From: Bacillus_AB infantis_C
GTDB lineage: Bacteria; Bacillota; Bacilli; Bacillales; Cytobacillaceae
Length of the DNA: 64,000 bases
Assembly: GCF_050107595.1 (NCBI RefSeq)
Contig: NZ_JBNILH010000002.1
Span: forward strand, 248,001 to 312,000
Reading direction: 5' to 3'
The notes under the pieces were generated by a model, which saw nothing but the letters and a program-made list of their open reading frames with translations, ran no database searches and was not told the origin of the DNA. The position numbers were made by a program, and so were the translations under genes. This document shows positions 17,041 through 24,675 of the stretch, in pieces (position 1 is the stretch's first letter; every line of letters starts with the position of its first letter).

Positions 17041-18142
17041 TTACCCTTGAGGAATGTCTTCTACTTCTTGCATCACTGCCCAAATAAATCCTGCCAATTC
17101 TCTCGCGACAGCTGTAACGGCTTTTGGACTTTCTTTACCTCTCGCTAGTAAACGTAAATACTTATTATGCAGCCTGTTCTGTGCCTTCCATGATATTGCC
17201 TGGATAGTTGGAGACTGGCCGTTTTGTCGTTTTTTAAGTTCTCCTTTCACAGCTGGCTTATATCTATAACTCCATGAGGCCTCTACCAGTAATCGCCGCA
17301 CATGCCGATTTCCTGTTTTGGTTATCTGTCCTTGGCTTCTTCTTTCTCCACTTGAATACTCGCTAGGTATCAGACCAACATACGCCATGAATTGTTTGGG
17401 CGTAGTAAAATGTTTAAACGAACCGATTTCTGCCACAATGCTTGTCGCTGTGATAAAAGCCACACCTCTTAATGATTGGAGTGCCTGAATTTTCTGGGCG
17501 TGAATCCCTTCATTGGACTGAATCCTAATTTCATCTTCCAGCCTTAGAATCCGTTGTGATAATTCCTTAATTTGGTGATAGTATTCCTGGAAAGTGATTT
17601 GCAGGGAAGTGTTTTCAAACTTTAAAGTATCAAGCCATTCAAAATACTTTTTTGTCCACTTGTTTATTCCACTTGGTGGTTTAATGTCATTGCGAAGTAA
17701 AAACTTACTTAATCGATGCTTCCCCCTCTTTAGCGTCTTCTCTGCATCTAATAAGATCCCGCAGCGCCTCATCTTCTTTATCTGGAACATAGATGGCAGT
17801 CAATTCGCCAGCGCGGTACAAATGAGCTAAGCGAATAGAATCCCTGCGGTCCGTCTTAATGCGTTCTCCAGGTCTTTTAGGAATAAGAGAAGGGGCAATT
17901 ACCGAGCACTGAATCCCCATTGTCATGAGTAGCCGATAGAGTGGATATCCGGTCGGACCGGCTTCATAACACACTCGGAGTGTTTCAGGCCTGCCTAACT
18001 TTTTCATTAATTTCTTTACTGCTTCTGGGGTATGGGGAATTAATCCCCAGTATCTAGGCTCTGCCCGGCCTTCTTCTGCGATAGCGACCGCAATCTTTTC
18101 TTTTGAGACGTCTAAACCTACGTATTTTATGGTATCCTGCAT
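17041..18142 (-). pseudogene. IS110-family transposase, frameshifted
   Basis: The N-terminal part (18142 to 17705, ATG after AAGGAGC) has the RuvC-like DEDD domain: YVGLDVSKEK, CYEAGPTGYP and RIKTDRRDS. The C-terminal Transposase_20 part lies in another frame (within 17790-17041) with the IS110 Ser region SGERRSQGQITKTGNRHVRR. The two frames overlap around 17705-17790, where REDAKEG in one frame and AEKTLKRGKHRLSKFLLR in the other should form one continuous sequence. A small indel or a sequencing error would explain this; programmed frameshifting is possible but less usual for the family. Intact length would be near 380-400 residues. Confidence 0.8.
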
Positions 18143-18257
18143 AATAACTAGCTCCTTCCGTAATGTAGCTCTGATTTGGGAATGTATTTTAACAGTAAAC
18201 ATTCTAACCAGATTAACCTACGATGTTACGAGTAGGAGCTAGTTTCGTTCATGATAA

Positions 18258-18335
18258 CTCGTCGTACCTCCTGCGGGGTCTCAGCTCTGCCGCTGCAATC
18301 CCGCAGGAGTCTACGTGCCTTCCACTCCAATCAAC
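18258..18335 (+). repeat. Right half of the palindromic intergenic repeat
   Basis: It continues the repeat interrupted at 16525: CTCGTCGTACCTCCTGCGGG, then a CCGCAGGAG stretch, ending CCACTCCAATCAAC. CTCCTGCGGG and CCCGCAGGAG pair within this half. Confidence 0.75.
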
Positions 18336-18406
18336 ACGGTTTAATACTTTTTTCGCTGTTCTTATTATAATTTATGTAGTTAAAACAGCCGCTCTTGCTG
18401 CTTCTC

Positions 18407-18820
18407 TCAATAAAAAGTCATATGCGGTTTTTCCTTGCGGTAATAATCAAGACGATCCTGAAGGGTTCCGGTGTGGTATTCGAATTTATGCCCATCCGGA
18501 TCCTCAAAATAAATGGACCGGCCGTCTTTTTCATGCCTGCTTCTCCCAGCAAGAATGACAGCCCCGGCTTTTATAAGCCTTTTTTCCAGCTCTGCCAATT
18601 CTCCTTCTTCTGCATGAAAGGCGATATGAGTGTAGGAATCTTTGATTTCTCTTCTCGGAATATCTTTTTCTTCATTTAGAGCAATCCATAGCCCATTTAA
18701 ATCCAAGTAGGCAGTTGTCCTGCCGGAAACAAGCAATTTTGCCTTGAATGCCTTCTGATAGAAAGAAATGGATCTTTCGAGATATGAAACTGAAAAACAA
18801 AAATGGTTAATTAGCTGCAT
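18407..18820 (-). CDS. fosB: Metallothiol transferase FosB (fosfomycin resistance)
   Basis: This 137-residue vicinal-oxygen-chelate protein has metal ligands His in INHFCFSV, His in DSYTHIAFHA and Glu in GHKFEYHTG. RTTAYLDLNGLWIALNEE and TGTLQDRLDYYRKEKPHM are characteristic of FosB. It opens the fosfomycin epoxide with bacillithiol, using a divalent metal, in the cytoplasm. The ATG at 18820 follows AGAGGG; the longer in-frame start at 18865 is unsupported. It is monocistronic. B. subtilis does not carry fosB at this point, so it is probably a local insertion. Confidence 0.93.
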   Translation of the reverse strand: MQLINHFCFSVSYLERSISFYQKAFKAKLLVSGRTTAYLDLNGLWIALNEEKDIPRREIKDSYTHIAFHAEEGELAELEKRLIKAGAVILAGRSRHEKDGRSIYFEDPDGHKFEYHTGTLQDRLDYYRKEKPHMTFY

Positions 18821-19159
18821 TCTTTTTCCCTCTTTCTGTATTATACAGTCAGATTCAATCTGCAAAACAAAATGAAATCTGTCGAATTAATATATTTCGA
18901 ATTATGAAAGAACTTTTTTTCTTGAATAATTTGTCTAATATTGCGAATCTATTTACTTTTATAGAAATTCTTGTAATAATGCTTCAAGTGGCCTATTATT
19001 TCTCAACATTCCATGAATGGTGCTGAATAGAGAAGGAATGACTGGGGAAATCGCCGCTGTTTTTATTATTATATAAAGAGAAAAACATTTAAAGAGGGAA
19101 GATAGAATGATTGGATTATAAAAAAAGGGAATGGGACACGGATTAGGAGGAAAAGAAAG
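18821..19159. other. Intergenic region between fosB and spo0E
   Basis: This AT-rich region is divergent between fosB and the Spo0E-like gene. It must hold both promoters, but I could not place a convincing -35/-10 pair for either. No ORF, repeat or riboswitch was seen. Confidence 0.4.
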
Positions 19160-19396
19160 TTGTGCCAGTCAAATGAATACTTACTGAAAGAAATCCAGGT
19201 GAAAAGGGAAGCAATGATTAAGATTGCAGAGAGAGAAGGAATTTCCAGTGCGGCAACGATCCGCTGCAGCCAGGAGCTTGACAAGCTGATTCTGGAATTT
19301 CAGCAAACTATGAAGAAAGAAAGCAGAAATCAAGAAGCTGTTAAGGGACCCTATAAAGAGATGATTCTTTGGCCGAGGGAGCTGGCAAAAGTCTAA
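19160..19396 (+). CDS. spo0E: Spo0E-family aspartyl-phosphate phosphatase
   Basis: This 78-residue two-helix protein has the Spo0E signature SQELDKLILEFQ (about residues 38-49) after KEIQVKREAMIKIAEREG. Spo0E proteins remove phosphate from Spo0A~P and so delay sporulation. A TTG at 19160 is chosen as start because GGAGG precedes it and no ATG lies close upstream in frame. Its place between the mtn operon and kinD matches B. subtilis spo0E. It is slightly shorter than that protein (about 85 residues). Confidence 0.85.
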   Translation: MCQSNEYLLKEIQVKREAMIKIAEREGISSAATIRCSQELDKLILEFQQTMKKESRNQEAVKGPYKEMILWPRELAKV

Positions 19397-19579
19397 GCCG
19401 CAGTTACAGCGGCAGGTTTGACAGTTGTCAGCTTTAAAAAGGATTATCCGGGATTCCGGGCCAAACATTATTGCGTATCTTATTACTTCAGCCAAAATAC
19501 TCGCAAATCAAACTTCACAGCTATTCTCCTCATAGAAGAAAACAGCACAGCCTAACCACATAACTTTTGGATAAGCATA

Positions 19580-19611
19580 GGATCCGCTGCGGGTTCTCCC
19601 GCAGCGGATCC
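19580..19611. repeat. Perfect GC-rich hairpin without T-run
   Basis: GGATCCGCTGCGG and its exact complement CCGCAGCGGATCC surround a six-base loop. It lies between convergent spo0E and the ZIP gene. Without a T-tract it is not a standard terminator, but it may act as one or as a 3' RNA stabiliser. Confidence 0.5.
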
Positions 19612-19665
19612 AAATCCGATGAAGAGGGGGCCTGTTTTATCAGGCCTCCAATTCTATTTGACAGG

Positions 19666-20397
19666 CTAAAAAATATTGATCAGAAAGATCATAAACAGCA
19701 GGCCTATGATGAAGGAATAAGTGGCAGTACGTTCATTTCCGTCTCCATGGCTCTCAGGGATCAGCTCTTTATAGATAATGAAGAGCATGGCGCCTGCGGC
19801 GAAGGCAAGGCCATAGGGAACGAGAGTGCTGATAAATGATGTAAGATAGAATCCGAGAAGCCCGGTGACGATTTCTATCGCACCTGTCAGGGTGGCAATA
19901 ATAAATGCCTTGAATTTGTGTATTTTCTGGTTTACCAGAAATAAAGCTACAAGGAATCCTTCAGGGGCATTTTGCAACCCAATGGCAAAGGCGATCAGGT
20001 TGCCTGTATCTTCTGTGCTCGAAGCGTAGCTGACCCCCACGGATAAACCCTCTGGGATATTATGCAGTGTGATGGCTGCGATGATCAGCATTGCCTTTTC
20101 ATCAAATTCGAGCCCTTTCTTCGAATGCTGCAGGTCAATATGGGGTATATTTTTCTCCAGCAGCGTTAAGGAGAGAACACCGAGGAAAACACCTGCAGCG
20201 AGCGGCAGAAACCCTCCCGCAGCCAGCGCCTCCGGTATAAGTCCCATCATGGAGGCTGCCATCATAATGCCCGCTGTAAATGCCAATAAGATGTCTCTCC
20301 AGCGGTGGGTGATGCTCCCGTGCATAAACAGTATGATCAAAGCCCCGAGGCCTGTTGAAAGGGCAGACAGTACGCTCCCGATAATTACTTCGCTCAT
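19666..20397 (-). CDS. ZIP-family metal transporter
   Basis: This 243-residue protein has about eight membrane helices. The ZIP metal-binding signatures are seen in AAITLHNIPEGLSVGVSY (helix IV) and GLQNAPEGFLVALFL (helix V). It likely imports Zn2+, Mn2+ or Fe2+ into the cytoplasm. The ATG at 20397 follows GGGGAG by about nine bases; the much longer in-frame extension to 20598 has no ribosome site and is rejected. A GGTTAGTCTA motif about 50 bp upstream resembles the core of DtxR/MntR-type operators, which is only suggestive. Confidence 0.88.
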   Translation of the reverse strand: MSEVIIGSVLSALSTGLGALIILFMHGSITHRWRDILLAFTAGIMMAASMMGLIPEALAAGGFLPLAAGVFLGVLSLTLLEKNIPHIDLQHSKKGLEFDEKAMLIIAAITLHNIPEGLSVGVSYASSTEDTGNLIAFAIGLQNAPEGFLVALFLVNQKIHKFKAFIIATLTGAIEIVTGLLGFYLTSFISTLVPYGLAFAAGAMLFIIYKELIPESHGDGNERTATYSFIIGLLFMIFLINIF

Positions 20398-20556
20398 GGT
20401 ATAAAGCTCCCCGCCTTTCCTTTGAAGCATGATGAGCACCATGCAATCTAGACTAACCGTATTTATGGGCTTAGCGCGCAATACTAATATATACAGCAGA
20501 AAGAAAAAAGTTCCCCGTAAAATCATTGTGCGGCAGAAAAGAATGAATATGAAGAA

Positions 20557-20590
20557 GGCTGTCCAAACCGGTACCCGGGTTCGGACAGCC
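20557..20590 (-). terminator. Hairpin terminator after the MFS gene
   Basis: GGCTGTCCGAACC pairs with GGTTTGGACAGCC around a GGGTACC loop on the minus strand; a T-rich sequence follows. Confidence 0.65.
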
Positions 20591-20607
20591 CATTTCAAAA
20601 GCTGATT

Positions 20608-21846
20608 TTAGAAATCTTTGGCCTGCATTTCTGCAAGCTGGCGGTCTGAAGGCAGAACAGCTGATAAAAGGCCTAATAGAGGAAGGAAGCCGGTGACAGC
20701 CAAAGTCAGGGGGAGGCCGATCATATCTGCCAGCCATCCGAGCGCTACTGATCCGATTGCTCCCATCCCAAAGGCCAGGCCGACTGTGAGCCCGGACATG
20801 GTGCCGATTTTTCCAGGCACCAGCTCCTGCGCATAGACTACTGTAACCGAAAAGCTCGCCATTAGAATGAAGCCGGTTAACAGCAAAAAGATAAAAGCAA
20901 GTTCTTTTGGCATATACGGCAGCAGGATTGAGAATGGTGCAGATGCAGCCATAGAGACTAAGATGATTCTCTTTTTTCCAAAACGGTCAGATAATGGGCC
21001 GCCAAAAAAAGTTCCTGCAGCGCCTGCAGCCAGGAATGCAAACAAAAATACTTGTGCCTGCGTAATCGTGAAGGAATATTCTGATATCGCATAAAAAGCA
21101 TAAAAATTAGTGATGGCTGAGATATACCAGGAGCGCGCAAAAATCAAAAAGAGGATAACGGCCAATGAAAGTGCTATTTTGCTTTTAAAGGCTGTTTGCC
21201 GTTTTTTGCCGGTCCTGGATTTTTTCAGCACCAGCTGCCTTTCATCCTTCAGTTGTCCGGAATACCAGAAGGCGATATAGACTAGAAGGCCGGAAGCAAG
21301 GGCTGCAGCCAATGTAAACCATGAAGCTCCTCTTTGTCCCAGCGGCACAAGCACGAGGGCTGTAATGAGCGGTGCAAGCGCCTGTCCTGTATTGCCCCCC
21401 ACCTGGTAAATCGACTGTGCCAGTCCCCTTTTTGTCCCTGCAGCCATATAGGCGACACGCGACCCTTCAGGGTGGAAAATTGCTGAACCGAGGCCAATCA
21501 GCACAACGGATAGTACTATTGAAAGAAAACTTCCAGCCAAAGCGAGGCCGAGCACTCCGGCCAGTGAAACGGCCAGCCCGGCTGGAAGTGCAAATGGCAT
21601 CGGCTTCCGGTCAGTCAGCATGCCGGTAACCGGCTGGAGGACCGAAGAAACGATGTTAAGGGAAAAAGCTATGAAGCCCAGCTCTGTATAAGTCAGTCCC
21701 ATCGACTTCTCGAGAATGGGAAACATTGCAGGCACTACAGCCTGGATCGTATCGTTCAACAGATGGCAGAGCCCGATGATAAATAAAACTTTATAGACTG
21801 TCCCTTCATTATAATTTTGCTTTTGGACCGCTGCAGGGTGTCCCAT
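20608..21846 (-). CDS. MFS transporter, fosmidomycin-resistance (Fsr) like
   Basis: This 412-residue protein has twelve predicted helices. Features shared with the Fsr/YfnC group are the start CHLLNDTIQAVVPAMFPILE, the loop GSAIFHPEGSRVAY and the motif SIYQVGGNTGQALAP. Family members are drug/proton antiporters; the substrate here is not known. GGAGGGA lies just before the ATG. About 20-45 bp upstream are two TATCGAT elements 16 bp apart that could be an operator. It is monocistronic, with a hairpin after the stop. Confidence 0.85.
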   Translation of the reverse strand: MGHPAAVQKQNYNEGTVYKVLFIIGLCHLLNDTIQAVVPAMFPILEKSMGLTYTELGFIAFSLNIVSSVLQPVTGMLTDRKPMPFALPAGLAVSLAGVLGLALAGSFLSIVLSVVLIGLGSAIFHPEGSRVAYMAAGTKRGLAQSIYQVGGNTGQALAPLITALVLVPLGQRGASWFTLAAALASGLLVYIAFWYSGQLKDERQLVLKKSRTGKKRQTAFKSKIALSLAVILFLIFARSWYISAITNFYAFYAISEYSFTITQAQVFLFAFLAAGAAGTFFGGPLSDRFGKKRIILVSMAASAPFSILLPYMPKELAFIFLLLTGFILMASFSVTVVYAQELVPGKIGTMSGLTVGLAFGMGAIGSVALGWLADMIGLPLTLAVTGFLPLLGLLSAVLPSDRQLAEMQAKDF

Positions 21847-21867
21847 TGATTCCCTCCTGGTGTTAAT

Positions 21868-21893
21868 TATCGATAGAGTTCTTTATCGATTAA
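21868..21893 (-). promoter_or_regulatory. Candidate operator of the MFS gene
   Basis: TATCGATA (21868-21875) and TATCGATTAA (21884-21893) are spaced one and a half helical turns apart within 50 bp of the MFS start codon. The binding protein is unknown. Confidence 0.3.
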
Positions 21894-21983
21894 GACATAA
21901 TAAAATAGCATAATATATTTTAGTAGATTTATCCATGATTCATTTACAATGGAGCTGTGTGGAAATCAAATCCGGAGGCAAAT

Positions 21984-22979
21984 ATGGAAAAATATATTCG
22001 GGAATTGCTGGTCGGCAGTTCAATTCTTCAAGACATGAAGGATATGTACGGACTTGAAGAGGATTGCAGGCTGCTTGGGGATTTTGAGAATTTTGTTTAT
22101 GAAGTGAGGAAGGGGGGAACGCCTTATATCCTCAGGATTACTCACCAATCGCATCGGTCTTTTCACGATATTGCAGCCGAGATCGATTGGCTCAACCATT
22201 TATTCTCTGAGGGAATTCAGGTTCCTGGGGTGATTATGGCTTCAGGAGAAAGAATCATAACCGCTGGTTGCAGTGATGGCAGCAAGTTCTATGCTTGTCT
22301 GTTTTCGAAAGCTCCGGGCAGGCCAATAGAAGTAACTGATAAAGAGTTTGACAAAGAACTTTTCAAATCGTGGGGCAGGATCATTGCCCAGATGCATGAC
22401 GCAACAGCCATTTATAAAGCAAATGCTGAAATTGGAACAAGGCCTGGGTGGGATGAGGAAGATGTCCTTTTTCCTGAAAGGTATGTACCTGCTGAGGGGC
22501 ATGCAGGGTTAATCGCAAACAGCAGGGAGCTCATCAGCATCATTGGAGAACTGCCTGCAGGAAAAGACAGCTTTGGGCTTGTGCATACAGATCTTCATTC
22601 AGGCAATTTCTTTTTTGATGGAAATAAGGTCTATCCGTTTGACTTTGATGACTGCGCCTACCACTGGTTTTCCTCAGATATAGCCATCCCGGTGTATTAC
22701 TCGGTCCTTTACCGCTGCAAAAACGATACACAGCAGGAGAAAAATACTTTTGCAGCAGGATTTCTGAAAGAATTTATCTCAGGCTATGAGGAAATCAGGC
22801 CTCTTCCTCCCGGGTGGCTGGACCAGCTCCCGCTGTTTCTGAGGCTCAGGGATGTTGTCCTCTATACTGTCCTTCATAAAAAGATTGCACCGGAGGACAG
22901 AAGCAGCAGTCTTCTTTCAATGATGGCTGAACTGAAGGGCAGGATCGAGGAGAAACAGCCGATTTTCACCCTTGAATGA
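21984..22979 (+). CDS. APH-type phosphotransferase
   Basis: This 331-residue protein has the aminoglycoside phosphotransferase/choline kinase fold. The N lobe is LGDFENFVYEVRKGGTPYILRIT, the catalytic loop GLVHTDLHSGNFFF and the metal-binding motif PFDFDDCAYHWF. Such proteins phosphorylate small hydroxylated molecules (antibiotics, sugars, homoserine); the substrate cannot be inferred. The ATG at 21984 follows GGAGG, so it replaces the longer in-frame start at 21957. It is divergent from the MFS gene and has its own terminator. Confidence 0.83.
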   Translation: MEKYIRELLVGSSILQDMKDMYGLEEDCRLLGDFENFVYEVRKGGTPYILRITHQSHRSFHDIAAEIDWLNHLFSEGIQVPGVIMASGERIITAGCSDGSKFYACLFSKAPGRPIEVTDKEFDKELFKSWGRIIAQMHDATAIYKANAEIGTRPGWDEEDVLFPERYVPAEGHAGLIANSRELISIIGELPAGKDSFGLVHTDLHSGNFFFDGNKVYPFDFDDCAYHWFSSDIAIPVYYSVLYRCKNDTQQEKNTFAAGFLKEFISGYEEIRPLPPGWLDQLPLFLRLRDVVLYTVLHKKIAPEDRSSSLLSMMAELKGRIEEKQPIFTLE

Positions 22980-22980
22980 T

Positions 22981-23018
22981 GTAAAGCAGAGTACCGTATG
23001 GTGCTCTGCTTTACATTT
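22981..23018 (+). terminator. Rho-independent terminator
   Basis: GTAAAGCAGAG pairs with CTCTGCTTTAC, followed by ATTTTG. It lies between the phosphotransferase and the convergent kinase gene. Confidence 0.7.
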
Positions 23019-23038
23019 TGTGAATGGGTGCCTGCCCC

Positions 23039-24532
23039 TTACTCTTTTACAGGCAGCAGGATCTCAGCTTTTGTACCTTCATTCAATCTGCTTGATATGC
23101 TGATGCTGCCTCCGAAGGACTCAATGATCCTCTGGCATACAACTAGGCCAAGCCCAGTTCCCATATCCTTTGATGTGAAAAATGGCGTGAATACCTTCTC
23201 AAGGTCTTCCTCACGTATGCCAGAGCCTGTGTCTTCCAGAATGATGCTGTGCCATTCGCCGCCAGTGTGCAGGGAGATGGTGAGCCGCCCTCCGTCTTGC
23301 ATTGCTTCAAAAGCGTTCTTTGCAAGGTTGAGAAGCACCTGCTTAAGCTGATCCTGTGTACCCTCGGCAATTGCCGGGTTATCCGGCAGATGATAGGTGC
23401 ACTGCACATTTGTCAGTGAAGCTTCGGATTCGAAAAGGGGAATCAGATCAGAAATGATGTCTTTTAGATTGATTTTTTCCATGTTCAGGGCTGCAGGTTT
23501 TCCCAGGATCAGGAACTCACTCACAATCTCATTAATTCTGCTGATCTCTGTGTCAATCACTTTAAAAAAGTATTGATCCTCGGAATGTGTGTATTTTTCA
23601 CTGAGAAGCTGGACAAGCCCTTTTATTCCGGTCAGAGGATTCCGGATTTCATGAGCTGTGCTTGCTGCAAGGGTGCCAACCAGCTCAAGCTTCTGCAATT
23701 CGTTTTTCTTCTTTTCCTCTGCCGCCTGCCTTTTAAGCATGATATATTTGATAAAAAAGAAGATGATATGGAAGATGATCAGCAGCCTTGCAATAAATCC
23801 CGCTGCCTCTTTGAAGATTGCTGCGTTATCCCTGTCAGGGACGGCTGTTTTAATTGTCCACGGGAGCCTCTCGATTGGAATCATAACTGTCTGCATATTG
23901 CCAAATGAATCGGAATCCGCCATATTAAAGATCATGATCGGCGCATCCTCCTGGTTGTAGACAACCAGCCTGGCATCGGGCGTCAGCATGGTCAATATAT
24001 TTTCAATATGGTCTACCCTGATCTGTGCTATGGCAATTCCGGCAATCTCCCGGTTCTCTTTAAGCACCGGCGCTGCCAGTCCAATGACCTTCTGGCCGTT
24101 TTCAAGCGTTTCCTGCCTGGAGGAAATGACGATATCCTTGGCATCCATTGCTTCCTGTATATAATCTTTTTCTAGCATACTCTTGTTGTCAAACAGAGAG
24201 TTCGATCCTGCGATGACTTCTCCGCGGGCATTGGCTACATATAATCCACCATAGCGTGAATCCATCAGATGGATGCGCTGAAGCAGCGGTGAGATTTTAG
24301 CCGGATCCTGCATTTCCGCTGAGGCCGAAATAGAAAGAACCTCAAGGGTAGAAACTGTTTCCGAGATAAAGTCATCCCAGTGCCGCTGGTGGATGGCTGC
24401 CGTCCACCTGGCGGCTTCCTGGCGGTCGCTGATATTCTGATCCAGCAGCTTGTTCATATAAAAGAGGCTGGAAATGACCACAGGGATCATAACGGCTGCG
24501 AGATACAAAATATAGTTCTTTGATTTTTTCAT
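23039..24532 (-). CDS. kinD: Membrane sensor histidine kinase with extracellular Cache-like domain (KinD-like)
   Basis: The 497-residue kinase has TM1 near residues 5-25 and an extracellular Cache-type region (about 26-235, e.g. SRYGGLYVANARGEVIAGS and GLAAPVLKENREIAG). TM2 (about 240-265) leads to a HisKA domain with the active His in STAHEIRNPLTGIKG and a GHKL ATPase (NLAKNAFEAM, DTGSGI, GTGLGLVV). The H-box fits Spo0F-phosphorylating kinases. The ATG at 24532 follows GAGG; an in-frame TTG at 24547 overlaps that site. Position between spo0E and mhqR matches B. subtilis kinD, which also has a Cache-type sensor. Confidence 0.8.
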   Translation of the reverse strand: MKKSKNYILYLAAVMIPVVISSLFYMNKLLDQNISDRQEAARWTAAIHQRHWDDFISETVSTLEVLSISASAEMQDPAKISPLLQRIHLMDSRYGGLYVANARGEVIAGSNSLFDNKSMLEKDYIQEAMDAKDIVISSRQETLENGQKVIGLAAPVLKENREIAGIAIAQIRVDHIENILTMLTPDARLVVYNQEDAPIMIFNMADSDSFGNMQTVMIPIERLPWTIKTAVPDRDNAAIFKEAAGFIARLLIIFHIIFFFIKYIMLKRQAAEEKKKNELQKLELVGTLAASTAHEIRNPLTGIKGLVQLLSEKYTHSEDQYFFKVIDTEISRINEIVSEFLILGKPAALNMEKINLKDIISDLIPLFESEASLTNVQCTYHLPDNPAIAEGTQDQLKQVLLNLAKNAFEAMQDGGRLTISLHTGGEWHSIILEDTGSGIREEDLEKVFTPFFTSKDMGTGLGLVVCQRIIESFGGSISISSRLNEGTKAEILLPVKE

Positions 24533-24675
24533 TTGTATGTACCTCAATAGAAATTTGTATAATTGAGAAGAGCGCCTCGTACCTGGCCGGGCTCTTTTGT
24601 TATTATACCACTTATGACCATTTCAAGTTTAACAGCAGCCGAGAATGATAAATAGGTACTAAAGGGAGGAGTTAG

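Larger units (their letters stand above)
16526..18257 (-). mobile_element. IS110-family (IS1111-like) insertion sequence
   Basis: The element of about 1.73 kb carries a DEDD transposase on the minus strand. Sub-terminal inverted repeats ATGAACGAAACT (16529-16540) and AGTTTCGTTCAT (18241-18252) lie three and five bases from the ends. A CT dinucleotide flanks each side (16524-16525 and 18258-18259), consistent with core-site recombination rather than target duplication. The long non-coding segment (about 500 bp) lies after the transposase, as in the IS1111 group, whose guide RNA is encoded there. The insertion point is the centre of an intergenic palindrome. Confidence 0.85.

Noticed and set aside
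20398..20598. N-terminal extension of the ZIP transporter
   Set aside because: The extra 67 residues lack a ribosome site at their start and cover the putative promoter; the ATG at 20397 has GGGGAG.
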